A stretch of 64,000 nt of DNA. Source: Agromyces sp. S2-1-8. GTDB lineage: Bacteria > Actinomycetota > Actinomycetes > Actinomycetales > Microbacteriaceae. The notes under the pieces were generated by a model. It made no database searches. It was not told the origin of the DNA and saw nothing but the letters and a program-made list of their open reading frames with translations. The stretch's first letter is position 1, and each line of letters starts with the position of its first letter. The stretch covers positions 1,736,001-1,800,000 of the forward strand of contig NZ_JAJOLP010000001.1 of NCBI RefSeq assembly GCF_021129215.1, given 5' to 3'. This document shows, piece after piece, positions 41,523-50,901 of the stretch. Position numbers and translations under genes: made by a program.

Positions 41523-44042
41523 ATGCCTGACACACCCGAGCACCCCCGGCCGCCCGCGCGGCACCGCTCGCCCGTCGACGCCTTCGAAGACACCCGCGCC
41601 GTCGTCGAACTGCTCGCCCGGCACCGGCTCGTCGCGGCTCCGCACGTCGCGGCTCGCCTCGGCCTCGCGCTCGGCGGCGACGCCGACGCGATCATCGAGG
41701 TCGCCGGGCTCCTGCGCGTCGCGCAGCGCCTCGGCCATGCCGTGCTGCCCGACCCGCTGCCGTCGGTGCCGGCCATCGAGGTCGCGATGGCACCGAGCGG
41801 GGCGCGGCTCGCAGCGTGGGAGCGGGAGCTGCTCGTCGTCGCGTCGGTGTGCGTCGACGACCGCATCGACGTGCTGCTCGCCGCATCGAACCGCCCCATG
41901 GCCGACCTCATCGACGGCGAGGTCAGCCGGCACCTGCTCCTCGTGGCCGGGCACTTCGCCTTCGCCGACCCGCGCATGCGCGTCTGGGTGCACGGTTCCG
42001 CGACGCTCGCCGAGCGGACGACCGCGCATGCGTCGCTCGCCCGGGCGTGCGCCCGGCTCGGCGATGCGCGACAGGCGACCTGGCATCGCTCGCTCGCGAC
42101 GCTCGAGGGCTCGCGCGACCTCGTCGCGCCGCTCATCGAGATCGCGGAGTCCGCGGATGCGTCGGGCGAATCCGAGTGGGCCCATGCGGTCGCGCGAGAG
42201 GCCGCGAGCCATGCCTGCGGTGCCGAATCCGTGACCGCGTGGAGCATCGCGGGCCGCGCCGCACTGCACGGCGGGCACGTCGACGACGCGCGCGGCTGGC
42301 TCGACCGCGTCATCGAGCACGGCGACGAGCCCGCCCGCACGTCCGTGCTCGCCGACTACCTGACGGCCCGCGCGATCCTCGAGGGCGACGTCCCCGAGGT
42401 CGAGCTCGACCGCCGGCTCGCGGGGCTCGGCGACGAGATCGGGTCGGCGCTCGACGAGGCCGGCGGTGCGCTCGAACCGGGGGCGACGCCGACGGGACGC
42501 TCGACGGTCGATGCCGCGGCGCTCGACCCCGCGACGCGTCCGATGCGCCTGCAGCTCGCCCGGGCCGTCGCGACCGCCGCGGGGCTGCTCGCCGAGCGGG
42601 GGATGCTGCCGGCCGCCCGACGACGACTCGCACAGGCTCGGGTCATCACCGAACGGTACGGCCTCGATCGGGCGCCGCTCGAGGCCGGCAGCGCCTGGTG
42701 CGCCCTCTTCGGCCTCGACGTCACCGGCGCTGCAGGCTCGACCGAGTCCGCCGACTCCGACGACGCCGTCGCGGTCTCGACCGGCGGCATCGCCCTCGTC
42801 GGGGGCGCGCGGGCGGTCGCAGCGGCCCTCGAGCGCGGTCTCGCCGGCGACCCGGCGGCCGCGGTGCGCTGGCTCGGCGCCGTGCGCGAGACGGCGGCGG
42901 ACCCGGCGATCGCACGCGGTGACCGGTCGCCGCTCATGCGCGCCGCACGGGCGGTCGCGACGAGCCTGCTCGAACTCTGGGCGGGCGACGTGCGACGGGC
43001 CGCGCAGGTGCTCGCCCGCGGCGCGGCCGACCTGCCGATCGCGTCGCCGCTCGGCGGCATCGGCGCGGCCGTCGCACGGCGCATCGACATCATCACGACG
43101 GGCGAGGTCTCCGCGTTCGCCCGCGCGATCGAGGCCGCCCAACCCCCGTCGGCGGGAGCGGTGCGGTACGAGGAACTGATCGACCGCGCCGTCGCGGCCC
43201 ACCTCGGCGGTGCGCGCACGGAGGCGGCCACGCTCGTCGCGCTCGCGACGGAGTTCGAGCGCGGCGGCGGACTGCACGTGCCCGGGCTCGACGCGGGCAT
43301 CGACTGGTGCTCGACCGATGCCGGGCGGGCGGCGGGCGACCCGGCGGTGCGTCGGCCGCCCGACGCGCTGCTCGCGAGCGCGCTGCGCCGGCGGATGCGC
43401 AGCACCGACCGCACGCGGTTCGAATCCGACTACCTCGCCGCGGTCGAGGGCGGGCGGGCGATCGCATCGGCCTACGAGCGGGCGCGCACCGAGCTCATGC
43501 TCGCGCGGGCCTGCGGCGAGGCGGGCGTGCCCGAGCGCGCCGAACGGCACCTGCTGGCGGCCGAGCACCTCTTCGGCGAGGCCGGCGCCGACGCCTGGCT
43601 CACGGCCGTCGCCCACGAACGTCGGGCGCTCGCTCCCGACGGGAGCCTCTCCCGCGCCGAGGGGCCCGTGCCGGCGGAGTCCGCGCCCGCGCTCACGACG
43701 AACCCGACGGGCGAACCCGCCGCGGGCGCGCGTCGCCCTCCAGAGGCATCCGCCGGCGTCCGCGACCGTGGCGCCACCTCTGGCGTCGTGGACGTGCCGG
43801 GCGATCCGCTCGCGGCGTGCCGGGCCGTGTGGACCGACGTGCTCACCGAGCGCGAACTCGAAGTCGCGATGCTCGTCGTGGAGGGTGCTTCGAACCGCGA
43901 CGCGGCCGCCCGGCTCTACGTCTCGGTGCGCACCGTCGAGGTGCACGTCGGCCGGGTGTTCCAGAAGCTCGACGTGCACTCGCGGGTCGAGCTCGCGGTG
44001 CTCGCCCACCGCATGGCCCATGCGGCGCACGCCCTGCGCTGA
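41523..44042 (+). CDS. Large LuxR-family transcriptional regulator (LAL-like without ATPase domain)
   Basis: 839-aa protein. The C-terminal 65 residues are a LuxR helix-turn-helix (LTERELEVAMLVVEGASNRDAAARLYVSVRTVEVHVGRVF split over its helices). The rest is an alpha-helical array (HASLARACARLGDARQATWHR, ERARTELMLARACGEAGVPERAERHLLAAEHLFGEAG) like the C-terminal part of LAL/MalT regulators. No Walker A or B motif is seen. The ATG at 41523 has GGAGG five nt upstream; a GTG at 41502 would add seven residues. It lies directly before two chitinase genes whose upstream regions share a promoter element, so it may activate them; this is positional inference. Confidence 0.8.
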   Translation: MPDTPEHPRPPARHRSPVDAFEDTRAVVELLARHRLVAAPHVAARLGLALGGDADAIIEVAGLLRVAQRLGHAVLPDPLPSVPAIEVAMAPSGARLAAWERELLVVASVCVDDRIDVLLAASNRPMADLIDGEVSRHLLLVAGHFAFADPRMRVWVHGSATLAERTTAHASLARACARLGDARQATWHRSLATLEGSRDLVAPLIEIAESADASGESEWAHAVAREAASHACGAESVTAWSIAGRAALHGGHVDDARGWLDRVIEHGDEPARTSVLADYLTARAILEGDVPEVELDRRLAGLGDEIGSALDEAGGALEPGATPTGRSTVDAAALDPATRPMRLQLARAVATAAGLLAERGMLPAARRRLAQARVITERYGLDRAPLEAGSAWCALFGLDVTGAAGSTESADSDDAVAVSTGGIALVGGARAVAAALERGLAGDPAAAVRWLGAVRETAADPAIARGDRSPLMRAARAVATSLLELWAGDVRRAAQVLARGAADLPIASPLGGIGAAVARRIDIITTGEVSAFARAIEAAQPPSAGAVRYEELIDRAVAAHLGGARTEAATLVALATEFERGGGLHVPGLDAGIDWCSTDAGRAAGDPAVRRPPDALLASALRRRMRSTDRTRFESDYLAAVEGGRAIASAYERARTELMLARACGEAGVPERAERHLLAAEHLFGEAGADAWLTAVAHERRALAPDGSLSRAEGPVPAESAPALTTNPTGEPAAGARRPPEASAGVRDRGATSGVVDVPGDPLAACRAVWTDVLTERELEVAMLVVEGASNRDAAARLYVSVRTVEVHVGRVFQKLDVHSRVELAVLAHRMAHAAHALR

Positions 44043-44110
44043 TCTCCGGCCGTCCGCGCCGCGAGCCGGTGCCGAATGCGACCCGCCGCTCGCCGCCGGC
44101 GACGTCTACG

Positions 44111-44167
44111 CAGTCCTACGTATGCGGGGTCGTACGGACGCGCTCGCGCCTCCGGCTCGAATAGCGT
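44111..44167 (+). promoter_or_regulatory. Promoter-like element of the first chitinase
   Basis: CAGTCCTACGTATGCGGGG, then TCGTACGGACG (44130-44140), then -10-like TAGCGT (44162-44167). The same TCGTRCGGACG to TAGCGT spacing (32 nt start to start) occurs before the second chitinase. No -35 consensus, which suits an activator-dependent promoter. Confidence 0.5.
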
Positions 44168-44218
44168 CGAGCCGCCGGGCGGCCTCCGCCGCGGCATCCC
44201 CAGTCAGTGAGGACTCGA

Positions 44219-46813
44219 ATGCGCACACTCTCTTCTCGTGCCCGCTTCCGTGCGGGCGCGATCGTCTCGGGCCTGGCGCTCATCGGCACCCTCGGGTTCG
44301 CCGGCGCCACGGCCGCGACCGCCGCCACGACCGAGTGCGAACCCGCCTGGTCGTCGTCGGCGACGTACACGGGCGGCCAGCTCGTCTCGTACCAGAGCGT
44401 CAACTACAAGGCCAAGTGGTGGACGCAGAACAACGTCCCCGGTGCCGAGCAGTGGGGCCCGTGGGAGTCGCTGGGCGCGTGCGGCACGGTGAACCCGACG
44501 CCGACGCCGACGCCGACCCCGACGCCGACGCCCACGCCGACGCCGACGCCGACCCCGACGCCCACGCCGACGCCGACCCCGGACCCCGGCGGCACCCCGT
44601 GGACGACGAACCCCGACGAGAAGTGCCGCCCCGACGGCCTCTACCAGACGCCCGGCGTCAACGTGCCCTACTGCACGATCTACGACGAGGCCGGCCGCGA
44701 GAAGCTGCCGAACGGCCTCGAGCATCGCGTCATCGGCTACTTCACGAACTGGCGCACGGGCCAGAACGGCCAGCCGCGCTACCTCGCGAGCGACATCCCG
44801 TGGAAGAAGCTCAGCCACATCAACTACGCCTTCGCCCACATCGACGGACAGGGCAAGGTCTCGGTCAACCAGGATGTCGCGGGCAACGCCTCGACGAAGA
44901 TGACCTGGCCCGGCGTCGCCGGTGCCGAGATGGACCCGACGCTGCCGTACCAGGGGCACTTCAACCTGCTCACGAAGTACAAGAAGCAGAATCCGGGCGT
45001 GAAGGCGCTCGTCTCGGTCGGCGGCTGGGCCGAGACCGGCGGCCACTTCGACGCCGACGGCAACAGGGTCGCAGACGGCGGCTTCTACACGCTGACCGAC
45101 TCGCAGGCGAAGATCGACGCGTTCGCCGACTCGGCGGTGCAGTTCATCCGCACCTACGGCTTCGACGGCGTCGACATCGACTACGAGTACGCCAACTCCA
45201 ACGGCAAGGCCGGAAGCCCCGACGACTTCTCGTTCTCCGAGCCGCGTCGGGCGAAGCTCTGGGCCGGCTACGAGTCGCTCATGAAGACCCTCCGCGAGAA
45301 GCTCGACCGCGCCGGCGCCGCCGACGGCAAGCACTACCTGCTCACCGTTGCCGCACCCGCCTCGGGCTGGCTGCTGCGCGGCGCCGAGGTCTACCAGGTC
45401 ACCCCGTACCTCGACTACGTCAACATCATGAGCTACGACCTGCACGGCTCGTGGAACGACTACGTCGGCGGCAACGGCCCGCTCTTCGACGACGGCAAGG
45501 ACCCCGAGCTCGCCGCGGGCGGCGTGTACGGGGCGTACAACGGCATCGGCTACCTCAACACCGACTGGGCGTACCACTACTTCCGCGGTGCGATGCCGCC
45601 CGGCCGCATCAACGTCGGCGTGCCGTTCTACACCCGCGGGTGGGACGGCGTGCAGGGCGGGACGAACGGCCTCTACGGCAAGGCGCCGCTGCCCGACCAG
45701 ACGAAGTGCCCCGCGGGCACCGGTCCGTCGCTCGGCGGCACGTCGAAGTGCGGCAACGGCGCGGTCGGCATCAACAACCTGTGGCACGACCTCGACAAGA
45801 CCGGGGCCGAGGTGGGTGCCGGCGCCAATCCGATCTGGCACGTGCTCAACCTGCAGAAGGGCGTCGTGGGCGACTACACGGCGAGCTACGGTGCACCGAC
45901 GTCGATCAGCGGTTCGTACACGCATCACTTCGACTCGGTCACGAAGACCGAGTGGTGGTGGAACGACACGACGAAGACCTTCCTCTCTGGCGACGCCGAC
46001 CAGGCGATCGGCGCGAAGGCCGACTACATCGCGCAGCAGGGCATCGGCGGCGCGATGATCTGGGAGCTCGCGGGCGACTACTCGTACAACGCCCAGAAGG
46101 GCCAGTACGAGATGGGCTCGACCCTCGTGTCGCTGCTGCACGACCGGCTCGCGGCCTCGCAGCCGTACGACGCGGCGAAGGCCAACGTCGCGATGCCCGC
46201 GAAGTCGATCGACCTGCAGGTGAGGTTCTCCGAGTTCGCGCTCGGCGACAACAACTACCCGATCAACCCCAAGGTGACGTTCACGAACAACTCGACGACC
46301 GCGATCCCCGCCGGATCGAAGATCACGTTCGACACCGCGACGAGCGACACGGGCGCGATGGGCGAGCAGAACGGATGGGGCATCACGAAGGTCTCGAGCG
46401 ATCACACCGGATCGAACGTCGGCGGCCTCAAGGGCGACTTCCACACGTACACGATCACGGTGCCATCGGGCGGCATCGCGGCGGGCGGCAGCGTCTCCAC
46501 GAAGCTGAGCTGGCGCCTGCCGATGGCCGAGCTCTCGAACCTGCGGGTGAAGATCGGAACCGAGACCTACGCGGCGCTCTACGACCTGCCCCGCGGGGCG
46601 ATGGTCGTCCAGCCGGGGGGCGGCTCGGGCTCGGGCGGCGGCACCGGCGGCGGCACCGGCGGTACGTGCGACGCGTCCGCCTGGAGCGCGTCCGCGGTCT
46701 ACACGGGCGGCCAGCAGGTCAGCTACGGGGGTGCCGAGTACACCGCGAAGTGGTGGACGCAGGGCGAGACGCCCGGCAGTGCGGCCGTCTGGGGCGACGC
46801 CGCCGCCTGCTGA
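44219..46813 (+). CDS. Secreted family-18 chitinase with two chitin-binding domains
   Basis: 864-aa exported endochitinase. ATG at 44219 with GTGAGGA five nt upstream (a GTG at 44207 is inside that RBS). Order: signal peptide to about residue 37, CBM5/12 (AKWWTQNNVPGAEQWGPWE), Pro-Thr linker, GH18 barrel with SVGGW and the catalytic DGVDIDYEY (acid E323), then a C-terminal beta domain (VRFSEFALGDNNYPINPKV), a Gly/Ser linker and a second CBM5/12 ending AAC. Chitin fragments released would be trimmed by the GH20 enzymes elsewhere in the window. It follows the LuxR gene by 176 nt. Confidence 0.92.
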   Translation: MRTLSSRARFRAGAIVSGLALIGTLGFAGATAATAATTECEPAWSSSATYTGGQLVSYQSVNYKAKWWTQNNVPGAEQWGPWESLGACGTVNPTPTPTPTPTPTPTPTPTPTPTPTPTPTPDPGGTPWTTNPDEKCRPDGLYQTPGVNVPYCTIYDEAGREKLPNGLEHRVIGYFTNWRTGQNGQPRYLASDIPWKKLSHINYAFAHIDGQGKVSVNQDVAGNASTKMTWPGVAGAEMDPTLPYQGHFNLLTKYKKQNPGVKALVSVGGWAETGGHFDADGNRVADGGFYTLTDSQAKIDAFADSAVQFIRTYGFDGVDIDYEYANSNGKAGSPDDFSFSEPRRAKLWAGYESLMKTLREKLDRAGAADGKHYLLTVAAPASGWLLRGAEVYQVTPYLDYVNIMSYDLHGSWNDYVGGNGPLFDDGKDPELAAGGVYGAYNGIGYLNTDWAYHYFRGAMPPGRINVGVPFYTRGWDGVQGGTNGLYGKAPLPDQTKCPAGTGPSLGGTSKCGNGAVGINNLWHDLDKTGAEVGAGANPIWHVLNLQKGVVGDYTASYGAPTSISGSYTHHFDSVTKTEWWWNDTTKTFLSGDADQAIGAKADYIAQQGIGGAMIWELAGDYSYNAQKGQYEMGSTLVSLLHDRLAASQPYDAAKANVAMPAKSIDLQVRFSEFALGDNNYPINPKVTFTNNSTTAIPAGSKITFDTATSDTGAMGEQNGWGITKVSSDHTGSNVGGLKGDFHTYTITVPSGGIAAGGSVSTKLSWRLPMAELSNLRVKIGTETYAALYDLPRGAMVVQPGGGSGSGGGTGGGTGGTCDASAWSASAVYTGGQQVSYGGAEYTAKWWTQGETPGSAAVWGDAAAC
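44490..44582 (+). repeat. Pro-Thr tandem codon repeat in chitinase
   Basis: Alternating CCGACG/CCCACG units encode about 15 Pro-Thr pairs between the N-terminal chitin-binding domain and the catalytic domain. Prone to length variation by slippage in units of six. Confidence 0.85.
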
Positions 46814-46831
46814 TCGAACAGGATGCCTCGG

Positions 46832-46860
46832 GCGGGGGTTCCGGCGACCGGAGCCCCCGC
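46832..46860 (+). terminator. Terminator after the first chitinase
   Basis: GCGGGGGTTCCGG pairs with CCGGAGCCCCCGC (13 bp including one G-U), loop CGA, 19 nt after the stop. Preceded by one GGATGCCTC word. Confidence 0.75.
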
Positions 46861-46905
46861 TCCGGCGTCCCGGCGCGCCCGGCGGCCCGCTGCGGGGGCT
46901 GTAGG

Positions 46906-46987
46906 TAGTTCCACGTACCCGTGGCCCCGCACGGCGCGGATCATGTGGATCGTGCGGACGCCGGGGCGAGGCATGCGTCCCTAGCGT
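46906..46987 (+). promoter_or_regulatory. Promoter-like element of the second chitinase
   Basis: TAGTTCCACGTACCCGTGG (46906-46924), TCGTGCGGACG (46950-46960) and -10-like TAGCGT (46982-46987). The last two repeat the arrangement found before the first chitinase at identical spacing. Transcription would start near 46994. Confidence 0.5.
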
Positions 46988-47045
46988 GAGAGCGTCCAGG
47001 GGCGTGCACGATGCGCGTCCGGTTCCCCACACGACGAAGGACATC

Positions 47046-48899
47046 ATGGAGAATCAGCAACGCACGCGACGGGGCCTGCGCACTGCGCTCGCCGCCGTCG
47101 CCACCGGCGCGATGGTCGCCGGCCTCGCCGCGTTCGGCGCGGCCGCACCGGCCGTCGCCGCAGAGCAGGCGCCGAGCGCCGTGAACGGCTACCGCAACGT
47201 CGGCTACTTCGCCCAGTGGGGCGTGTACGGCCGCGCGTTCCAGGCGAAGCAGCTCGAGGTGTCGGGCGCCGCCGACGACCTCACCCACATCAACTACGCG
47301 TTCGGCAACATCCACTACCAGGACCTCACCTGCTTCATCGCGAACAAGGCGCAGGGCACCGGGCCGACGGGATCCGACGGCGCGGGCGACGCGTGGGCCG
47401 ACTTCGGCATGGGCTACACCGCGGCCAACTCGGTCGCCGGCGTCGCCGACACCTGGGACCAGAAGCTCGCGGGCTCCTTCAACCAGCTCAAGCAGCTGAA
47501 GCAGAAGCACCCGAAGCTCAAGGTCATGCTGTCGATCGGCGGCTGGACCTGGTCGAAGAACTTCTCCAAGGCGGCGGCCACCGACGCCTCGCGCAAGAAG
47601 TTCGTGAAGAGCTGCGTCGACCTCTACCTGCGTGGCAACCTGCCCGTCATCGACGGGCGCGGCGGCACCGGCGCGGCCGCGGGGGTGTTCGACGGCATCG
47701 ACATCGACTGGGAGTGGCCCGGCTCGCAGAACGGCGAGGTCGGCAACTACGTCGACGAGGTCAACGACAAGGCGAACTTCACGCTGCTCCTCAAGGAGTT
47801 CCGCACCCAGATGGACGCCCTGACCGCGGAGAACGGGCACCCGTACCAGCTCTCCGCATTCCTGCCGGCGAACCCGGCCGACATCGCGGCGGGCGGCTGG
47901 AACAACCCCGAGAACTTCCGCTACCTCGACTACGGCAACATCCAGGGCTACGACCTGCACGGCGCTTGGGACCCGGCACTCACCGGCCACCAGGCGAACC
48001 TCTTCGACGATCCGGCCGACACCCGGCCGGCCTCGAAGAGGTTCAGCGTCGACAAGGCCGTGAAGGAGTACCTGAAGACGGGCATCTCGCCCAAGCAGCT
48101 CGGCATCGGCCTCGCCGCCTACGGCCGCGGCTGGCAGGGCGCGAGCTCGGCGAACGCATGGGGGCCGGCGACCGGTGCCGCCCCGGGCACCTGGGAGAAG
48201 GGCAACGAGGACTACGACAAGCTGAAGACCCTCGGCACCGACCACTACGACGCCGCGATCGGCGCGGCCTGGCGCTACGACGGCAACCAGTGGTGGAGCT
48301 ACGACAACGCGCAGTCGACCGCGCGCAAGTCGCAGTACATCGTCGACCAGGGCCTCGGCGGTGGCATGTGGTGGGAGCTCGACGGCGACCGCCGGGGCGA
48401 ACTGATCGGCACGCTCGCCGACCGGCTGCGCGCGGCGAAGTCCGGTCCGGCCACCGACCCGGTCGGCACCACCGACCCGACGGATCCGACCGACCCGACG
48501 GATCCGACCGACCCGACCGACCCGACGGACCCGGGCGACTGCGCGTCGCCGGCCTGGAGCTCGACCGCGGTCTACACGGGCGGCCAGAAGGTCTCGTTCG
48601 GCGGCAAGGAGTACTCGGCCAAGTGGTGGACGCAGGGCGAGCAGCCCGGTACGTCCGCGGTCTGGGCGGAGGTCGGCTCGTGCACGACGGACCCGACGGA
48701 TCCGACCGACCCGACGGATCCGACCGACCCGACCGACCCCGGCACCTGTGCGGCCGCGGCGTGGAGCGCCTCGACCGCCTACACCGGCGGGCAGGTCGTG
48801 AGCTACCAGGGCAGCGAGTACCGGGCGAAGTGGTGGACGCAGAACAACGTCCCCGGCGCCGAGCAGTGGGGCCCCTGGGAGCTCGTGAAGGCCTGCTGA
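47046..48899 (+). CDS. Secreted family-18 chitinase with tandem chitin-binding domains
   Basis: 617-aa exported chitinase. ATG at 47046 with AAGGA upstream. Signal peptide to about residue 39 (AVAAEQ), GH18 barrel with VMLSIGGWTWSKNFS and catalytic DGIDIDWEWPG (acid E223), followed by two CBM5/12 domains each preceded by Thr-Asp-Pro repeats. The final CBM copies the N-terminal one of the upstream chitinase almost exactly at DNA level. DGIDIDWEW and the CFIANKA insertion suggest a different GH18 subfamily from the neighbour, so the pair may act together on chitin. Confidence 0.92.
   Translation: MENQQRTRRGLRTALAAVATGAMVAGLAAFGAAAPAVAAEQAPSAVNGYRNVGYFAQWGVYGRAFQAKQLEVSGAADDLTHINYAFGNIHYQDLTCFIANKAQGTGPTGSDGAGDAWADFGMGYTAANSVAGVADTWDQKLAGSFNQLKQLKQKHPKLKVMLSIGGWTWSKNFSKAAATDASRKKFVKSCVDLYLRGNLPVIDGRGGTGAAAGVFDGIDIDWEWPGSQNGEVGNYVDEVNDKANFTLLLKEFRTQMDALTAENGHPYQLSAFLPANPADIAAGGWNNPENFRYLDYGNIQGYDLHGAWDPALTGHQANLFDDPADTRPASKRFSVDKAVKEYLKTGISPKQLGIGLAAYGRGWQGASSANAWGPATGAAPGTWEKGNEDYDKLKTLGTDHYDAAIGAAWRYDGNQWWSYDNAQSTARKSQYIVDQGLGGGMWWELDGDRRGELIGTLADRLRAAKSGPATDPVGTTDPTDPTDPTDPTDPTDPTDPGDCASPAWSSTAVYTGGQKVSFGGKEYSAKWWTQGEQPGTSAVWAEVGSCTTDPTDPTDPTDPTDPTDPGTCAAAAWSASTAYTGGQVVSYQGSEYRAKWWTQNNVPGAEQWGPWELVKAC
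48475..48535 (+). repeat. Thr-Asp-Pro tandem repeat linker 1
   Basis: Nine-base ACCGACCCG/ACGGATCCG units encode about seven TDP triplets between the catalytic domain and the first CBM; a second tract (about 48685-48740) separates the two CBMs. Confidence 0.8.
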
Positions 48900-48913
48900 T
48901 CCCGTCCTGAGAC

Positions 48914-48952
48914 ACGGATGCCTCGGAGCGAAGTCCGCTCCGAGGCATCCGT
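48914..48952. terminator. Bidirectional terminator between chitinase and pstB
   Basis: Perfect 17-bp stem (48914-48930 with 48936-48952), 5-nt loop AAGTC, then TTTCG on the plus side. Lies between convergent genes. Both arms carry GGATGCCTC. Confidence 0.85.
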
Positions 48953-48971
48953 TTCGTCGCCGGCAGGACGA

Positions 48972-49751
48972 TCAGCCGAAGCGGCCCGAGACGTAGTCCT
49001 CCGTCGCCTTGACCTGCGGGTTCGAGAAGATCGTCGTCGTGTCCGAGTACTCGATGAGCTTGCCCGGCTGGCCGGTGCCCGCGATGTTGAAGAACGCGGT
49101 CTTGTCGCTCACGCGCGAGGCCTGCTGCATGTTGTGCGTCACGATCACGATCGTGTACTGCTGCTTCAGCTCCTCGATGAGGTCCTCGATGGCGAGGGTC
49201 GAGATCGGGTCGAGTGCCGAGCAGGGCTCGTCCATCAGGATGACCTCGGGCGAGACGGCGATCGCGCGGGCGATGCAGAGGCGCTGCTGCTGGCCGCCCG
49301 AGAGACCCGACCCGGGCTTGTCGAGGCGGTCCTTGACCTCGTTCCAGAGGTTCGCGCCGAGCAGCGAACGCTCGACGAGTTCGTCGGCGTCGGGCTTCGA
49401 GATCCGCTTGTTGTTGAGGCGCACGCCGGCGAGCACGTTCTCCTTGATCGACATCGTCGGGAACGGGTTCGGACGCTGGAAGACCATGCCGACCTGTCGG
49501 CGCACGAGCACCGGGTCGACGCCCGGGCCGTAGAGGTCGTTGCCGTCGATGAGCACCTTGCCCTCGACGCGCGCGCCCGGGATCACCTCGTGCATGCGGT
49601 TGAGCGTGCGGAGGAAGGTCGACTTGCCGCAGCCGGAGGGGCCGATGAACGCGGTCACGGTGCGGGGTTCGATCTCGAGCGTGATGCCCTCGACGGCGCG
49701 GAAGTTGCCGTAGTAGACGTTGAGGTCCTCGACCTCGATGCGCTTGGACAC
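48972..49751 (-). CDS. pstB: Phosphate ABC transporter ATP-binding protein
   Basis: 259-aa ATPase powering high-affinity phosphate import. Walker [11 protein letters not shown]-loop [17 protein letters not shown] signature LSGGQQQR, Walker [14 protein letters not shown] and the H-loop IVTHNMQQA are all intact. [22 protein letters not shown] sequence is specific for PstB. GTG start at 49751-49749. Last gene of the pstSCAB cluster; phoU is not beside it. Confidence 0.97.
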   Translation of the reverse strand: MSKRIEVEDLNVYYGNFRAVEGITLEIEPRTVTAFIGPSGCGKSTFLRTLNRMHEVIPGARVEGKVLIDGNDLYGPGVDPVLVRRQVGMVFQRPNPFPTMSIKENVLAGVRLNNKRISKPDADELVERSLLGANLWNEVKDRLDKPGSGLSGGQQQRLCIARAIAVSPEVILMDEPCSALDPISTLAIEDLIEELKQQYTIVIVTHNMQQASRVSDKTAFFNIAGTGQPGKLIEYSDTTTIFSNPQVKATEDYVSGRFG

Positions 49752-49794
49752 GGGTGCTGCTTCTCTCTGTACGGGGTCGTTGCGGTCTGGGCGC

Positions 49795-50901
49795 TCAGCG
49801 GCGGCCGGTCTTGGGGGAGAACGCCTTCGCGATGATGCGGGCGACGACGTTGAGGAGGGCGACGATGAGGATGAGCGTCAGCGCACCGGCCCAGGCGCGG
49901 TCGATGTACGCCTGCGAGTCGGTGCCCTGGTTCATGTACTGGGTGTAGACGAACACCGGCAGCGTCATCATGCGGTCGGCGAACAGGTTGTAGTTCATGC
50001 TCGTCGTGAAGCCGGCGATGATGAGCAGCGGCGCGGTCTCGCCGATGACGCGGGCGACGGCGATCATGATGCCGGTGATGATGCCCGCGATCGAGGTGGG
50101 CAGCACGACCTTCAGGATCGTGAGCCACTTCGGCACGCCGAGCGCGTAGGACGCCTCACGGAGGTCGTTCGGCACGAGCTTCAGCATCTCCTCGCTCGAG
50201 CGCACGACGACCGGGATCATGAGCACGGAGAGGGCGACGGCGCCGCCGAAGCCCATTCGCACGCCGGGGTCGTCGGTCACGAGCGCGAAGAGCGCGAACG
50301 CGAACAGGCCGGCGACGATCGAGGGGATGCCCGTCATCACGTCGACGAAGAACGTGATGCCGTGCTTCAGCTTGCCGCGGCCGTACTCGACGAGGTAGAT
50401 CGCGGTGAGCAGGCCGACGGGCACCGAGATGAGCGCGGCCATGCCCGTGATGAGGAGCGTGCCCATGATCGCGTGCAGCGCGCCGCCGCCGGCACCGACG
50501 ACGTTGCGCATCGACTCCGTGAAGAACGCGGCGTCGAAGCGCGGCAGGCCGTTCACGATCGTCGTGAACGCGACCGAGATGAGCGGCAGCAGCGCGATCG
50601 TGAACGCCGTCGCGACGAGCGCGGTGACGAACCGGTCGGCGGCCTTGCGCGAGCCTTCCACGAGGCGCGAGATCAGCCAGATCGAGGCGGTGTAGAGCAC
50701 GACGCCGCAGAAGACGGCGCCGGCGATGTTGAAGAGCTCGCCGCTCGAGACGGCGACGAGGCCGAACACGGCGCTCGACGCGGCGAGTGCGCCGACGAGC
50801 ACGTAGATCGAGGCGTAGCGCGGCAGCTTGCCCGCGGTCAGCGAGTTGGAGATGCCGTTCTGCGTGACCGGCGCCTGCGGGGGAGTGGCGGTGAGGCTCA
50901 T
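49795..50901 (-). CDS. pstA: Phosphate ABC transporter permease PstA
   Basis: 368-aa membrane subunit with about eight spans; the first 85 residues, including two or three extra spans, extend it beyond the usual length of about 290. The core has [34 protein letters not shown] and the EAA-like [23 protein letters not shown] at 50901-50899 overlaps the pstC stop by one base (TGATG). Confidence 0.95.
   Translation of the reverse strand: MSLTATPPQAPVTQNGISNSLTAGKLPRYASIYVLVGALAASSAVFGLVAVSSGELFNIAGAVFCGVVLYTASIWLISRLVEGSRKAADRFVTALVATAFTIALLPLISVAFTTIVNGLPRFDAAFFTESMRNVVGAGGGALHAIMGTLLITGMAALISVPVGLLTAIYLVEYGRGKLKHGITFFVDVMTGIPSIVAGLFAFALFALVTDDPGVRMGFGGAVALSVLMIPVVVRSSEEMLKLVPNDLREASYALGVPKWLTILKVVLPTSIAGIITGIMIAVARVIGETAPLLIIAGFTTSMNYNLFADRMMTLPVFVYTQYMNQGTDSQAYIDRAWAGALTLILIVALLNVVARIIAKAFSPKTGRR

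Noticed and set aside
44043..47045. DasR box or Streptomyces chitinase direct repeats upstream of the chitinases
   Set aside because: No ACTGGTCTAGACCAG-like palindrome and no TGGTCCAGACCT repeats are present. A different shared element was found instead.
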